From positions 1-40,408 of the forward strand of contig MWCU01000074.1 in assembly GCA_002070205.1 (NCBI GenBank): a stretch of DNA of 40,408 nucleotides. The letters are read 5' to 3'. Origin of the DNA: Firmicutes bacterium ADurb.Bin182 (GTDB lineage: Bacteria > Bacillota > Clostridia > Christensenellales > CAG-138). The position numbers and the translations under genes were made by a program. Shown here in pieces: positions 8,806-16,286 of this stretch. The notes under the pieces were generated by a model. That model was given only the letters and a program-made list of their open reading frames with translations, ran no database searches and was not told the DNA's origin. How positions within the stretch are numbered: position 1 is the stretch's first letter; every line of letters starts with the position of its first letter.

Positions 8806-9669
8806 ATGGATAGCGGAATTTTCCTTTCAAAATCAAACGTATTTTCCGGCGATTGCGGCGGTGACCTCCACAACAGAGAGAATGAACCGGCCCGTTGCCT
8901 TCATTATCATGACTTTTACGAATTTTTCGTATATCTCGGCAGCTCGGCTTCGTTTGTAATCGACGGAACGGAATATGCGGTAAGCTGCGGCGACATTGTC
9001 CTTGTGGATATGTTTACGCCTCATATGATGGTGCCCGGCCGGGATGATAATGCAGAGTGCTTTGTTGCTCATGTGAATCCGGAGCTTCTTATCGCATACG
9101 GGACCCCCAATTCCAGTTTGCTGGATTTGTTTCAAAAGGGCGTAAACTGTACACCGGTTCATTCGGTCGGGAAAGAAGATTTTATAAAGTATCAGAATCT
9201 TATGGATGAATATCGTGCTGCTCACAAAAAAAGAGGGCAGGGCATTTTGATAAAGGCTATAATTCACCTTTTTATGGCCTATGCATACAGCGACTTTTTT
9301 TCAGGCACCCGTTATGACAGCGCGGTATCCCGCAGCTTGCCGATCGTGATGCAGATCATTCAGTATATAAACACGCATTTGTCCGAGAAATTTTCGCTTC
9401 AGACGCTCGCGAAAGAGATAAATTACAGCGGGAGTTATCTATGCCACTTATTTAAACAGGCGACCAATAAAACCATCAGCAGCTATATACAGGAGAAACG
9501 TATCGACATGGCTGCTGGCCTTCTGTCTCACTCAACGCCGATAAATAAGGTCGCCGAGATGACCGGCTTTCATAATTACAGCCATTTTTACAAGAAGTTT
9601 AAAAAGCAGCTTGGCTGCAGTCCGGCGGAATACCGAATAAAGCTTGTCAATAAGCAAGCCGTGACTTGA
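8806..9669 (+). CDS. AraC family transcriptional regulator
   Basis: This 287-residue regulator has an N-terminal cupin-like sensor (about residues 25-100, with the HYHDFYEFF strand typical of AraC cupins). Its C-terminal region has two helix-turn-helix units (about 185-282), including SLQTLAKEINYS, and the family tail FHNYSHFYKKFKKQLGCSPAEYR. Regulators of this layout bind a small ligand, often a sugar or sugar acid, and activate a neighbouring operon. Divergence from the aldolase/dehydrogenase pair makes that pair the likely target. The ATG at 8806 follows an AAAAGGTG site. It is convergent with the downstream SDR gene (43-base gap). Confidence 0.9.
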   Translation: MDSGIFLSKSNVFSGDCGGDLHNRENEPARCLHYHDFYEFFVYLGSSASFVIDGTEYAVSCGDIVLVDMFTPHMMVPGRDDNAECFVAHVNPELLIAYGTPNSSLLDLFQKGVNCTPVHSVGKEDFIKYQNLMDEYRAAHKKRGQGILIKAIIHLFMAYAYSDFFSGTRYDSAVSRSLPIVMQIIQYINTHLSEKFSLQTLAKEINYSGSYLCHLFKQATNKTISSYIQEKRIDMAAGLLSHSTPINKVAEMTGFHNYSHFYKKFKKQLGCSPAEYRIKLVNKQAVT

Positions 9670-9712
9670 GGATTTTTGTGATTGTTAATTAAAACGCGGT
9701 TTGATGCTGATT

Positions 9713-10486
9713 TCAGTCCTCCGGCAAGCCGCAGTTGCTCCATCCGCCGTCAATAAACAAAGTTTGCCCTGTGATACCGCTTGCCTCGTCACTTGCAAGG
9801 AAACATACGCCGCCGGCGATTTCGTCCGTGCGAAGAAGCCGCTTCATCGGAATCACCTTAAAGTTGGCCTGCATATCGATTATCCCGTCGTTTATTCCTT
9901 TTTGCACCATATCCGTCAAAACATAACCCGGTGCAACCGCGTTGATGCGTATATTGAAACGTCCCCATTCCACCGCAAGCGTACCGACGAGACCGTTCAC
10001 TGCCGCTTTGGAAATATTGTAAGGCGAGCGCTTAGATGTATAGCATTTTGAATTCGCGGAGGAGATACAAACGATCGCACCTCCGTGTTCCTGTGTTTTC
10101 ATGTATTTTGCTGCGGCTCGAGAGGCAAAATAATATGCTTTAAGGTTCAGGTCCATAAGAAAATCGAATTTTTCTTCATCGAAATCCGTTGCCCATTCCC
10201 TTATCTGGATGCCCGCATTGTTGATGAGTATATCGATGCTGTTGTATTTATTATATACATAATCGACCATTGCATCTATTTCGGTGATATTGCGAAGGTC
10301 CGCTTTGTAAGCCTCAGCCTGCACGCCTCTACGGCACAATTCCTCAGCGGTACAGCGGGCGGCATCTTCATCGATATCAACGATGATAAGCTTTGCGCCT
10401 TCATCTGCCAGCCGGATCGAGATTCCCTTGCCTATCCCCCTCGCTCCGCCTGTTACAACAGCCGATTTTCCTAAAATCCCCTTCAT
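9713..10486 (-). CDS. SDR family oxidoreductase (FabG-like fold)
   Basis: This 257-residue short-chain dehydrogenase has the cofactor loop TGGARGIG (12-19), NNAG (89-92), catalytic Ser in CISSA (about 143), and Y156-x3-K160. An Asp ending the second strand (VDID) suggests NAD(H) preference. It lies alone on the minus strand between the AraC gene and the divergent gluconate-5-dehydrogenase-like SDR, so it probably acts on a sugar or sugar acid instead of a fatty acyl chain; this is contextual inference. The ATG at 10486 follows AAAGGAGG with a rather long 13-base gap. Confidence 0.85.
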   Translation of the reverse strand: MKGILGKSAVVTGGARGIGKGISIRLADEGAKLIIVDIDEDAARCTAEELCRRGVQAEAYKADLRNITEIDAMVDYVYNKYNSIDILINNAGIQIREWATDFDEEKFDFLMDLNLKAYYFASRAAAKYMKTQEHGGAIVCISSANSKCYTSKRSPYNISKAAVNGLVGTLAVEWGRFNIRINAVAPGYVLTDMVQKGINDGIIDMQANFKVIPMKRLLRTDEIAGGVCFLASDEASGITGQTLFIDGGWSNCGLPED

Positions 10487-10517
10487 ATGCAGCTATCAGC
10501 CTCCTTTGAAATACGAG

Positions 10518-10547
10518 TTGACAAAAAACATCGATTGCGCTTACGAT
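10518..10547 (+). promoter_or_regulatory. Candidate promoter for the rightward SDR gene
   Basis: TTGACA (10518-10523) is followed after 18 bases by TACGAT (10542-10547). The leader would be about 155 bases. The next 60 bases also contain the hairpin GGCG-CAATA-CGCC (10589-10601), which overlaps the -35 of the opposing leftward promoter. Confidence 0.5.
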
Positions 10548-10566
10548 ATGGCTACGGGTTAAGTGT

Positions 10567-10595
10567 ACTATACAGCATACAGGCAAACGGCGCAA
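10567..10595 (-). promoter_or_regulatory. Candidate promoter for the leftward SDR gene
   Basis: On the minus strand TTGCGC (10590-10595) and TATAGT (10567-10572) are 17 bases apart. The two promoters of this divergent region face each other and would overlap in transcribed sequence, which could let one interfere with the other. Confidence 0.45.
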
Positions 10596-10711
10596 TACGC
10601 CAAAACGCAAAAGAATACAGTGCAATCCGGAAAAAGGTTCGGAAAATATCGAACATTCGAACCGGATCGAGCTTTTTATTTACAATAAAACAAGTTAAGG
10701 AGATAGAAAGT

Positions 10712-11536
10712 ATGTCAGTAGAATCGAATCTTAAGAAGCTGTTTTCCTTGGAAGGGAAGGTCGTTCTAATGACCGGCGCGGCCGGCGGAATAGGTGCCGC
10801 GCTGTCCAAAGGCATGGCCGGCGTCGGTGCGGTGATGTGCAATAGCGACGTAAGCGAAAAGGGACTTCACGTACTGGATGATGAAATCACGGCATCGGGC
10901 GGTAAGTCAAGGTCGTTCGTTATGGATGTTACAAACAGGGACAGCATTCAAACCGTTGTTGATGCAGTGATAGCGGAGTTCGGGACTATCGATGTGCTCG
11001 TCAATGTCGCGGGTATAAACAAGCGCGAAGGTTTCATGGATGTTAAAGAAGAAACGTATGACCGTATCATGAACATCAACCTGAAAAGCGTTTTTTTTGT
11101 GACTCAGGCCGTGGTTGTCCATATGATGAAAAAACACAGCGGAAGCATTATCAACATCGGCTCACACAACGCAACGGCGATGCTGGGAGGCTGCAGCGTT
11201 TACGGTGCCACTAAAAGCGGAGTAGTCGCCCTCACAAGATCCATGGCTGTTGAATGGGCGGAGTGGGGTATCCGCGCCAATGCCGTTTCACCCGGCCATA
11301 TCTTGACGCCCCTTACACAGGTTACATGGGATCACCCGACCAGGGGCAACTACCTGCGCGATCGTATCGCCATGCGCCGCCCGGGCAACCCTGATGAGCT
11401 GTTGGGAATAACGGTCCTCCTTGCGTCGGATGCATCAAGTTATATATCCGGTGCCAATTTCATTGTGGACGGCGGTTGTCTTTGCGGCGGTATGCCTTGG
11501 GATTTTGATTCTGCATATCGTTATATCGGCGAATAA
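10712..11536 (+). CDS. SDR oxidoreductase, gluconate 5-dehydrogenase-like
   Basis: This 274-residue short-chain dehydrogenase opens with LKKLFSLEGKVVLMTG, the pattern seen in gluconate 5-dehydrogenases (IdnO type) and 2-deoxygluconate dehydrogenases. The cofactor loop TGAAGGIG is at 21-28, the NNAG motif reads NVAG, and the catalytic residues are S151, Y164 and K168. IdnO-type enzymes reduce 5-keto-D-gluconate to D-gluconate, which fits the idonate-dehydrogenase-like enzyme, kinase and 6PGDH encoded next. The substrate assignment is inferred from context. The open frame runs back to 10487, but the ATG at 10712 has an AAGGAG site 9 bases upstream and matches the usual protein start. A strong hairpin follows the gene at 11548. 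Confidence 0.8.
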   Translation: MSVESNLKKLFSLEGKVVLMTGAAGGIGAALSKGMAGVGAVMCNSDVSEKGLHVLDDEITASGGKSRSFVMDVTNRDSIQTVVDAVIAEFGTIDVLVNVAGINKREGFMDVKEETYDRIMNINLKSVFFVTQAVVVHMMKKHSGSIINIGSHNATAMLGGCSVYGATKSGVVALTRSMAVEWAEWGIRANAVSPGHILTPLTQVTWDHPTRGNYLRDRIAMRRPGNPDELLGITVLLASDASSYISGANFIVDGGCLCGGMPWDFDSAYRYIGE

Positions 11537-11547
11537 GGCATAGTAGA

Positions 11548-11591
11548 GTAATCCCGCTGCGGCAAAGACCCCGATGCCGCGGTGGGATTAC
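11548..11591 (+). terminator. 17-bp inverted repeat downstream of the SDR gene (attenuator or terminator without U-tract)
   Basis: Bases 11548-11564 pair with 11575-11591 over 17 positions (15 Watson-Crick, 2 G-U) around a 10-base loop. No clear T-run follows, so it may act as a partial terminator or as a 3' stabilising structure instead of a full intrinsic terminator. Confidence 0.6.
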
Positions 11592-11641
11592 TTCCTGATA
11601 AAACAAAATAGTATATTCATTTAAGCACAATAGTACATATC

Positions 11642-11720
11642 AGGAGGCGTTATTAAGATTGACAAAATTCAAGGAATTCAGATAGGATTGAAGCAGACTT
11701 TCGTTCAACGCTGCAGTTAA
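11642..11720 (+). other. Intergenic stretch with orphan ribosome site, possible promoter and short open frame
   Basis: AGGAGG at 11642-11647 is not followed by an annotated gene. A frame from ATT at 11658 runs 20 codons to TAA at 11718-11720, beginning IDKIQGIQIGLKQ. The overlapping TTGACA (11659-11664) with TAGGAT 18 bases later (11683-11688) could instead be a promoter for the zinc dehydrogenase. It may be a leader peptide, a gene remnant or just a promoter. Confidence 0.3.
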
Positions 11721-11771
11721 GCTTCGCAGGATATGACGCTTAATCAAACAAAACACATAAGGAGAGCAATC

Positions 11772-12788
11772 ATGAAATCAGTATATCTTAAGGAGCCTAA
11801 TGATATCAAAATCAAACAAATCGATAAGCCGGTTTTTAAAGAAGGATACGCGCTTATAAGGATAAAATCATTCGGTATATGCGGTTCGGATATCGGTGCA
11901 TTCAGAGGCGTGAACCCGATTGTAAGCTACCCGCGAATCATTGGCCATGAATTGGCAGGCATCGTGGAGGAGATCGGTGAAAACCAAGCGGGTCTTAAAA
12001 AAGGTGACAGGGTGGTTATCGATCCCTATCTTTGGTGCGGAAAGTGTTATCCCTGTTCCCTTGGAAGGACCAACTGCTGTGAAACGCTTAAATGTTTAGG
12101 CGTCCATGTCGACGGCGGTATGACCGAATACCTGCTGCATCCTGCGCACATGCTTGTTCCGCTTTCCGAAAGCATCCCCTGGGAATTGGCACCGCTTTCT
12201 GAGCCGCTGACGATCTCTATTCACGGCATTCATAGAGCTAATGTCAAAGCCGGCCAGCGTATAGCCATCAACGGCGCAGGTACGATAGGCCTGTTGGCGG
12301 CATTGGCCTCTATGGCTTACGGCGCCGAACCAATACTTGTCGATCCCGTGGAGGAAAGGCTGAATAACGCCCGTAAGCTGGGCGTAAAGCATACCGTATG
12401 CATTCCCGCTCAGAACGCAGCGGAACGGATCAGAGAAATAACGAACGGACGCATGGCGGAGGTCGTCATGGAAGCGTCAGGCTCAAATCAGGCTATCAGA
12501 TCGTGCCTGGATATGGTTTCTTATGCAGGTAAGATCGTTTTGACGGGTTGGCCGAAAAATGAAACAACTCTCCCGACAAACATTATTACAACAAAGGAAC
12601 TGGATGTATTGGGCGGCAGGAACAGCAAAAATGAGTTCGGCGAGGCCCTTGAATTAATAGACAGCGGCAAAGTAAATGTCAGGGCGGTGCTCAGCAAGCT
12701 TATCAATATCGACGATGTGCCGGATGCCGTGCGTGAGCTTTCGGAATATCCCGAGCGGTATCTTAAGATCGTCGCTTTGACCGATTGA
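11772..12788 (+). CDS. Zinc-dependent alcohol dehydrogenase, L-idonate/galactonate dehydrogenase-like
   Basis: This 338-residue medium-chain dehydrogenase has the catalytic zinc residues C37 and H59-E60, a complete structural zinc set C89, C92, C95, C103, and a Rossmann loop GAGTIG in the C-terminal half. The ending of its second strand, VDPVEER, has Asp, which suggests NAD(H). The family oxidises secondary hydroxyls of polyols and aldonates, including L-idonate 5-dehydrogenase (IdnD) and threonine dehydrogenase. Beside the IdnO-like SDR and 6PGDH, an IdnD-like oxidation of L-idonate to 5-ketogluconate is a good guess but not proven. The open frame begins at 11733, but the ATG at 11772 follows AAGGAGAGC and matches the family N-terminus. 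Confidence 0.85.
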   Translation: MKSVYLKEPNDIKIKQIDKPVFKEGYALIRIKSFGICGSDIGAFRGVNPIVSYPRIIGHELAGIVEEIGENQAGLKKGDRVVIDPYLWCGKCYPCSLGRTNCCETLKCLGVHVDGGMTEYLLHPAHMLVPLSESIPWELAPLSEPLTISIHGIHRANVKAGQRIAINGAGTIGLLAALASMAYGAEPILVDPVEERLNNARKLGVKHTVCIPAQNAAERIREITNGRMAEVVMEASGSNQAIRSCLDMVSYAGKIVLTGWPKNETTLPTNIITTKELDVLGGRNSKNEFGEALELIDSGKVNVRAVLSKLINIDDVPDAVRELSEYPERYLKIVALTD

Positions 12789-12813
12789 TATTAAGAAGGG
12801 GAGAAGCATCGTT

Positions 12814-13665
12814 ATGGATATTCCTTTCAAGCTTGATTTGACAGGGAAAGTAGCGGTCGTTACCGGCGGATCGGGCGTACTGTGCAGCGGGTTTTGCAGG
12901 GCTTTGGGAAGATGCGGAGCAAAGGTAGCCATAATTAATCGCAGAATTGAAAAGGGGCAAAAACTTGCCGAAGAAATTACAGCCTCCGGCGGAACAGCCG
13001 CAGCGTTTTCGGCCGACGTGACTGACAGAAAAGCCGTGGAGGCCGCCCATGCAGCCATTCATAGCAGTTTCGGCAAGTGTGACATCCTTATCAACGGCGC
13101 AGGAGGGAATGACCCTCGCGCAACGACGGATGATGAGTTCTTTTCCGGTGAGATAATGGCTGATCCTGAAAGAAAAGGCTTTTTTGATTTGGAACCGGAG
13201 GGGTTCTCTTACGTGTTCGGTGTAAACCTTATGGGAATATTCTTGCCTTCTCAAATTTTCGGCAGGGATATGGCGGAGCGCGGCAGAGGCGTTATCATCA
13301 ACATAAGTTCATTGAACGCTTTTACGCCCCTGACCAAAATACCCGCTTACAGTGCCGCCAAGGCAGCCGTCTCCAACTTTACCAAGTGGCTGGCGGTATA
13401 TCTTGCAAAAAGCGGCATCAGGGTGAATGCCATTGCACCCGGATTTTTTTCTTCAGAACAGAACAGATTACTCCTATGGAACCCGGACAACAGCCCGACT
13501 GCCCGGGCAGAAAAAATACTCAGAAACACTCCTATGGGGCGGTTCGGTGAACCTTGTGAGTTGTTGGGAACTCTGCTGTGGCTGGTTGACGATAAAAGTT
13601 CCGGCTTCGTTACGGGAGCAGTTGTGCCGGTTGACGGCGGATTTACCGCATATAGCGGGGTGTGA
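12814..13665 (+). CDS. SDR oxidoreductase, D-mannonate oxidoreductase (YjmF/UxuB-like)
   Basis: This 283-residue SDR resembles the short-chain fructuronate reductases of Bacillota (the YjmF type), which interconvert D-fructuronate and D-mannonate. Shared traits are the modified cofactor loop TGGSGVLC at 17-24 (final Gly replaced by Cys), a longer insertion before FFDLEPEGF, the segment NAFTPLTKIPAYSAAK with S166, Y179 and K183, and IAPGFFSSEQNR. It lies 25 bases after the zinc dehydrogenase and 40 before the kinase, in one reading direction. The ATG at 12814 follows GGGGAGAAGC. No uxuA dehydratase or uxaC isomerase lies in the window, so mannonate would need another exit, such as the LarA-family epimerase of this operon. 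Confidence 0.75.
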   Translation: MDIPFKLDLTGKVAVVTGGSGVLCSGFCRALGRCGAKVAIINRRIEKGQKLAEEITASGGTAAAFSADVTDRKAVEAAHAAIHSSFGKCDILINGAGGNDPRATTDDEFFSGEIMADPERKGFFDLEPEGFSYVFGVNLMGIFLPSQIFGRDMAERGRGVIINISSLNAFTPLTKIPAYSAAKAAVSNFTKWLAVYLAKSGIRVNAIAPGFFSSEQNRLLLWNPDNSPTARAEKILRNTPMGRFGEPCELLGTLLWLVDDKSSGFVTGAVVPVDGGFTAYSGV

Positions 13666-13705
13666 AATTTAGTTATCCGATTAATACGACAGGAAAGAGG
13701 ATTCT

Positions 13706-14779
13706 ATGAAACTGAAAGAAGGATGCAAATATAACCTCATGGTTCCGACTTCTATGGGCCTTAGAATTACACCGAAGGATCGGCAGCCGGTCCATGTAAG
13801 CCGTGAGTATCTGCTGCAGGCGAACAGTGCGGAAAGCAACGTGCTGGGCGTTTCCGCTTCCCTGGGATTAAAAACGAAAGTGCTGACTGCTTTTGTAAAA
13901 GACAGTCCGCTCGCTCAGTTCATAAAATCCGAACTGCGCGCGCGGAACATCGATTATGAAGGCCCTGAGGTTCCTCAGGGCGGACCTTGGGGTTATCGGC
14001 ACCAAATCAATGTTGCAGATTGCGGATACGGCCTCAGAGGCGCAAGGGTCTGGAATGACCGCGCCGGCGAGGTCGGGCGCACGCTTAAATCCGAAGACTT
14101 CGATATGCGGCGCATCTTTTATGATGATGGAGTGCAGATTCTTCACATGTCCGGACTTTTCGCGGCGATGTCGCCCGAGACTGTTCGATTCTGTCTTGAT
14201 TGCGCTCATGCCGCTAAGGATTCCGGATCTCTTATTTGCTTTGATCTAAATTACAGGGCATCATTTTGGAAAGGCCGGGAGACGGAGCTGAAAAGGGCTT
14301 TTACCGAGCTTGCTTCCGTCGCGGATATTCTGGTGGGAAACGAAGAAGATTTCCAGCTGGCATTGGGTGTTCAAGGTCCCGAGGCAGGCGGCAAAGACCT
14401 CGCCGGAAAGATCGGAAGTTTCAAAAGCATGATTCAAGAAGTGAAAAAGAAGTTCACAAACGCAAGCGTTTTTGCTACTACCCTTCGCGAGGTTGTGAGC
14501 GCTAACGATAACCTTTGGGGTGCTATACTGCATGTGGATGATGAGTGGTTTGTCGAAGAGCCGCGCAACATTCCGATAATAGACCGCATCGGCGGCGGCG
14601 ACGGCTTTGTCAGCGGTCTGCTTTACGCCGTATTGAGAGGATGGGAGCCCATAAAATGGCTGCAATTCGGATGGGCTTCCGGAGCATTGGTGGTAACCCT
14701 TCTCACCGATTATGCTGCGCCTGCGGACGAGGAACAGATCTGGAGCATTTATCGGGGTAACGCAAGGGTAAAACGTTAA
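13706..14779 (+). CDS. PfkB-family sugar (acid) kinase
   Basis: This 357-residue ribokinase-fold kinase has the catalytic C-terminal motif DRIGGGDGF with the base Asp299, the central segments ICFDLNYRASFW and ADILVGNEEDF typical of 2-keto-3-deoxygluconate kinases, and a C-terminal ATP-site segment. The N-terminus is unusual. It lacks the first-strand GE and the GG(A)xxN motif found in most members, reading instead AESNVLGVSASLG. The obvious annotation is KDG kinase, but no dehydratase that would make KDG is encoded nearby and 6-phosphogluconate dehydrogenase follows directly. I therefore consider gluconate or a ketogluconate as alternative substrates. The ATG follows AAAGAGG. ATP-dependent phosphotransfer in the cytoplasm is firm; the substrate is open. 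Confidence 0.8.
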   Translation: MKLKEGCKYNLMVPTSMGLRITPKDRQPVHVSREYLLQANSAESNVLGVSASLGLKTKVLTAFVKDSPLAQFIKSELRARNIDYEGPEVPQGGPWGYRHQINVADCGYGLRGARVWNDRAGEVGRTLKSEDFDMRRIFYDDGVQILHMSGLFAAMSPETVRFCLDCAHAAKDSGSLICFDLNYRASFWKGRETELKRAFTELASVADILVGNEEDFQLALGVQGPEAGGKDLAGKIGSFKSMIQEVKKKFTNASVFATTLREVVSANDNLWGAILHVDDEWFVEEPRNIPIIDRIGGGDGFVSGLLYAVLRGWEPIKWLQFGWASGALVVTLLTDYAAPADEEQIWSIYRGNARVKR

Positions 14780-14813
14780 GGTTGAACAGCAGCAAAATTA
14801 AAGGATGCAGAAT

Positions 14814-16262
14814 ATGAAAAAAGCGGATATCGGATTGGTAGGCTTGGCCGTCATGGGCGAAAACCTCGCTATGAATATGGAGGAAAAAGGCTTTACGGTC
14901 GCAGTGTTCAACAGAACTACGGATAAGGTTAAAAAGTTTGTTGAGGGCAGGGCGAAGGGCAAAAACATAATAGGCGCATACTCGCTTGAAGAGCTTATTG
15001 GCAAGCTTGAAAGGCCGCGCAAGGTCATGTTGATGGTCAAGGCCGGAAAACCGGTGGATGACTGCATCGAAATCCTTCTTCCGTATCTTGAAAAAGGGGA
15101 TATAATAATCGACGGCGGAAATTCGCATTTTCCCGATACGATAAGGCGCACGGCTTACGTTGAAAGCAAAGGTATGCTTTATATAGGCACCGGAGTATCG
15201 GGCGGCGAGGAAGGCGCTCTCAAGGGACCTTCAATGATGCCTGGCGGTTCGCCCGGGGCGTGGGAGCATGTAAAGCCCATATTTCAGGCTATTTCGGCAA
15301 AGGCGGACGGCGCTCCCTGTTGTGACTGGGTCGGGGAGAACGGCGCCGGGCATTTTGTTAAGATGGTGCATAACGGCATAGAATACGGCGATATGCAGCT
15401 AATATGCGAAGCGTATCATCTGATGCGCGATGTGCTGGGTATGAACGCATCCGAAATGCATGACGTATTCGCCAAATGGAATGAGGGAGAGCTTAACAGC
15501 TATCTTATCGAAATAACGCGCGACATACTGGCTTTCAGGGATGAGGACGGAAAGCCGCTGGTGGATAAAATATTGGACACCGCGGGCCAGAAGGGAACCG
15601 GGAAATGGACCGGCATCGCGGCTCTGGACGAGGGGGTTCCCCTGACTCTGATAGGCGAGGCTGTATTTTCGCGCTGTCTTTCCGCAATGAAGGAGGAACG
15701 CTCTAAGGCTTCGCGCGCGTTCAAAAAGACGCCGGTCAAGTTTGACGGCGATGAAGCTTCTTTCATCGAAGATATAGGCAAAGCGCTGCTCGCGTCCAAG
15801 ATAATATCCTACGCTCAGGGGTATACGCTTATGCGCGCCGCCGCAAAGACATACGGGTGGAACCTCAATTACGGCGGAATAGCCTTGATGTGGCGCGGAG
15901 GGTGCATAATTCGCTCAGTATTCCTCGGGAAAATCAAACAGGCATACGATGAAAACCCGGCTCTTGCAAACCTTCTGCTTGCCCCGTATTTTAAAGAAAA
16001 AATTGAAAGCCTTGCGGACAGCTGGCGCAACGTTGTCGCAACCGCAGTTAAAAACGGCGTTCCCGTTCCCGCGATGGCGTCCGGCCTCAATTACTTTGAC
16101 GGTTATAAATGCGAATTCTTGCCCGCGAACCTTTTGCAGGCGCAGCGCGATTACTTCGGCGCGCACACATATGAGCGCCTGGATCGGAAAAGAGGAGAGT
16201 TTTTCCATACGAACTGGACGGGGCACGGCGGCGATACCTCCGCGTCGACATATGAAGTATAA
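14814..16262 (+). CDS. gnd: 6-phosphogluconate dehydrogenase, decarboxylating
   Basis: This full-length 482-residue enzyme oxidises and decarboxylates 6-phosphogluconate to ribulose 5-phosphate, reducing NAD(P)+. The Rossmann loop GLAVMGENL is at 10-18. The N-R-T at 33-35 is the pattern that binds the NADP 2'-phosphate. The substrate and catalytic residues K183, H186, N187, E190 and Y191 match the E. coli positions, and the K in GQKGTGKW and the R and H of the C-terminal AHTYER...FFHTNW tail are present. An ATG at 14805 overlaps the AAAGGA site; the ATG at 14814 is 8 bases from it and is preferred. The gene follows the kinase by 34 bases and precedes the LarA relative by 24, which ties this operon to aldonate use and not to housekeeping alone. 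Confidence 0.95.
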   Translation: MKKADIGLVGLAVMGENLAMNMEEKGFTVAVFNRTTDKVKKFVEGRAKGKNIIGAYSLEELIGKLERPRKVMLMVKAGKPVDDCIEILLPYLEKGDIIIDGGNSHFPDTIRRTAYVESKGMLYIGTGVSGGEEGALKGPSMMPGGSPGAWEHVKPIFQAISAKADGAPCCDWVGENGAGHFVKMVHNGIEYGDMQLICEAYHLMRDVLGMNASEMHDVFAKWNEGELNSYLIEITRDILAFRDEDGKPLVDKILDTAGQKGTGKWTGIAALDEGVPLTLIGEAVFSRCLSAMKEERSKASRAFKKTPVKFDGDEASFIEDIGKALLASKIISYAQGYTLMRAAAKTYGWNLNYGGIALMWRGGCIIRSVFLGKIKQAYDENPALANLLLAPYFKEKIESLADSWRNVVATAVKNGVPVPAMASGLNYFDGYKCEFLPANLLQAQRDYFGAHTYERLDRKRGEFFHTNWTGHGGDTSASTYEV

Positions 16263-16286
16263 GCTTGTATTCTGAAGGAGAGAACA

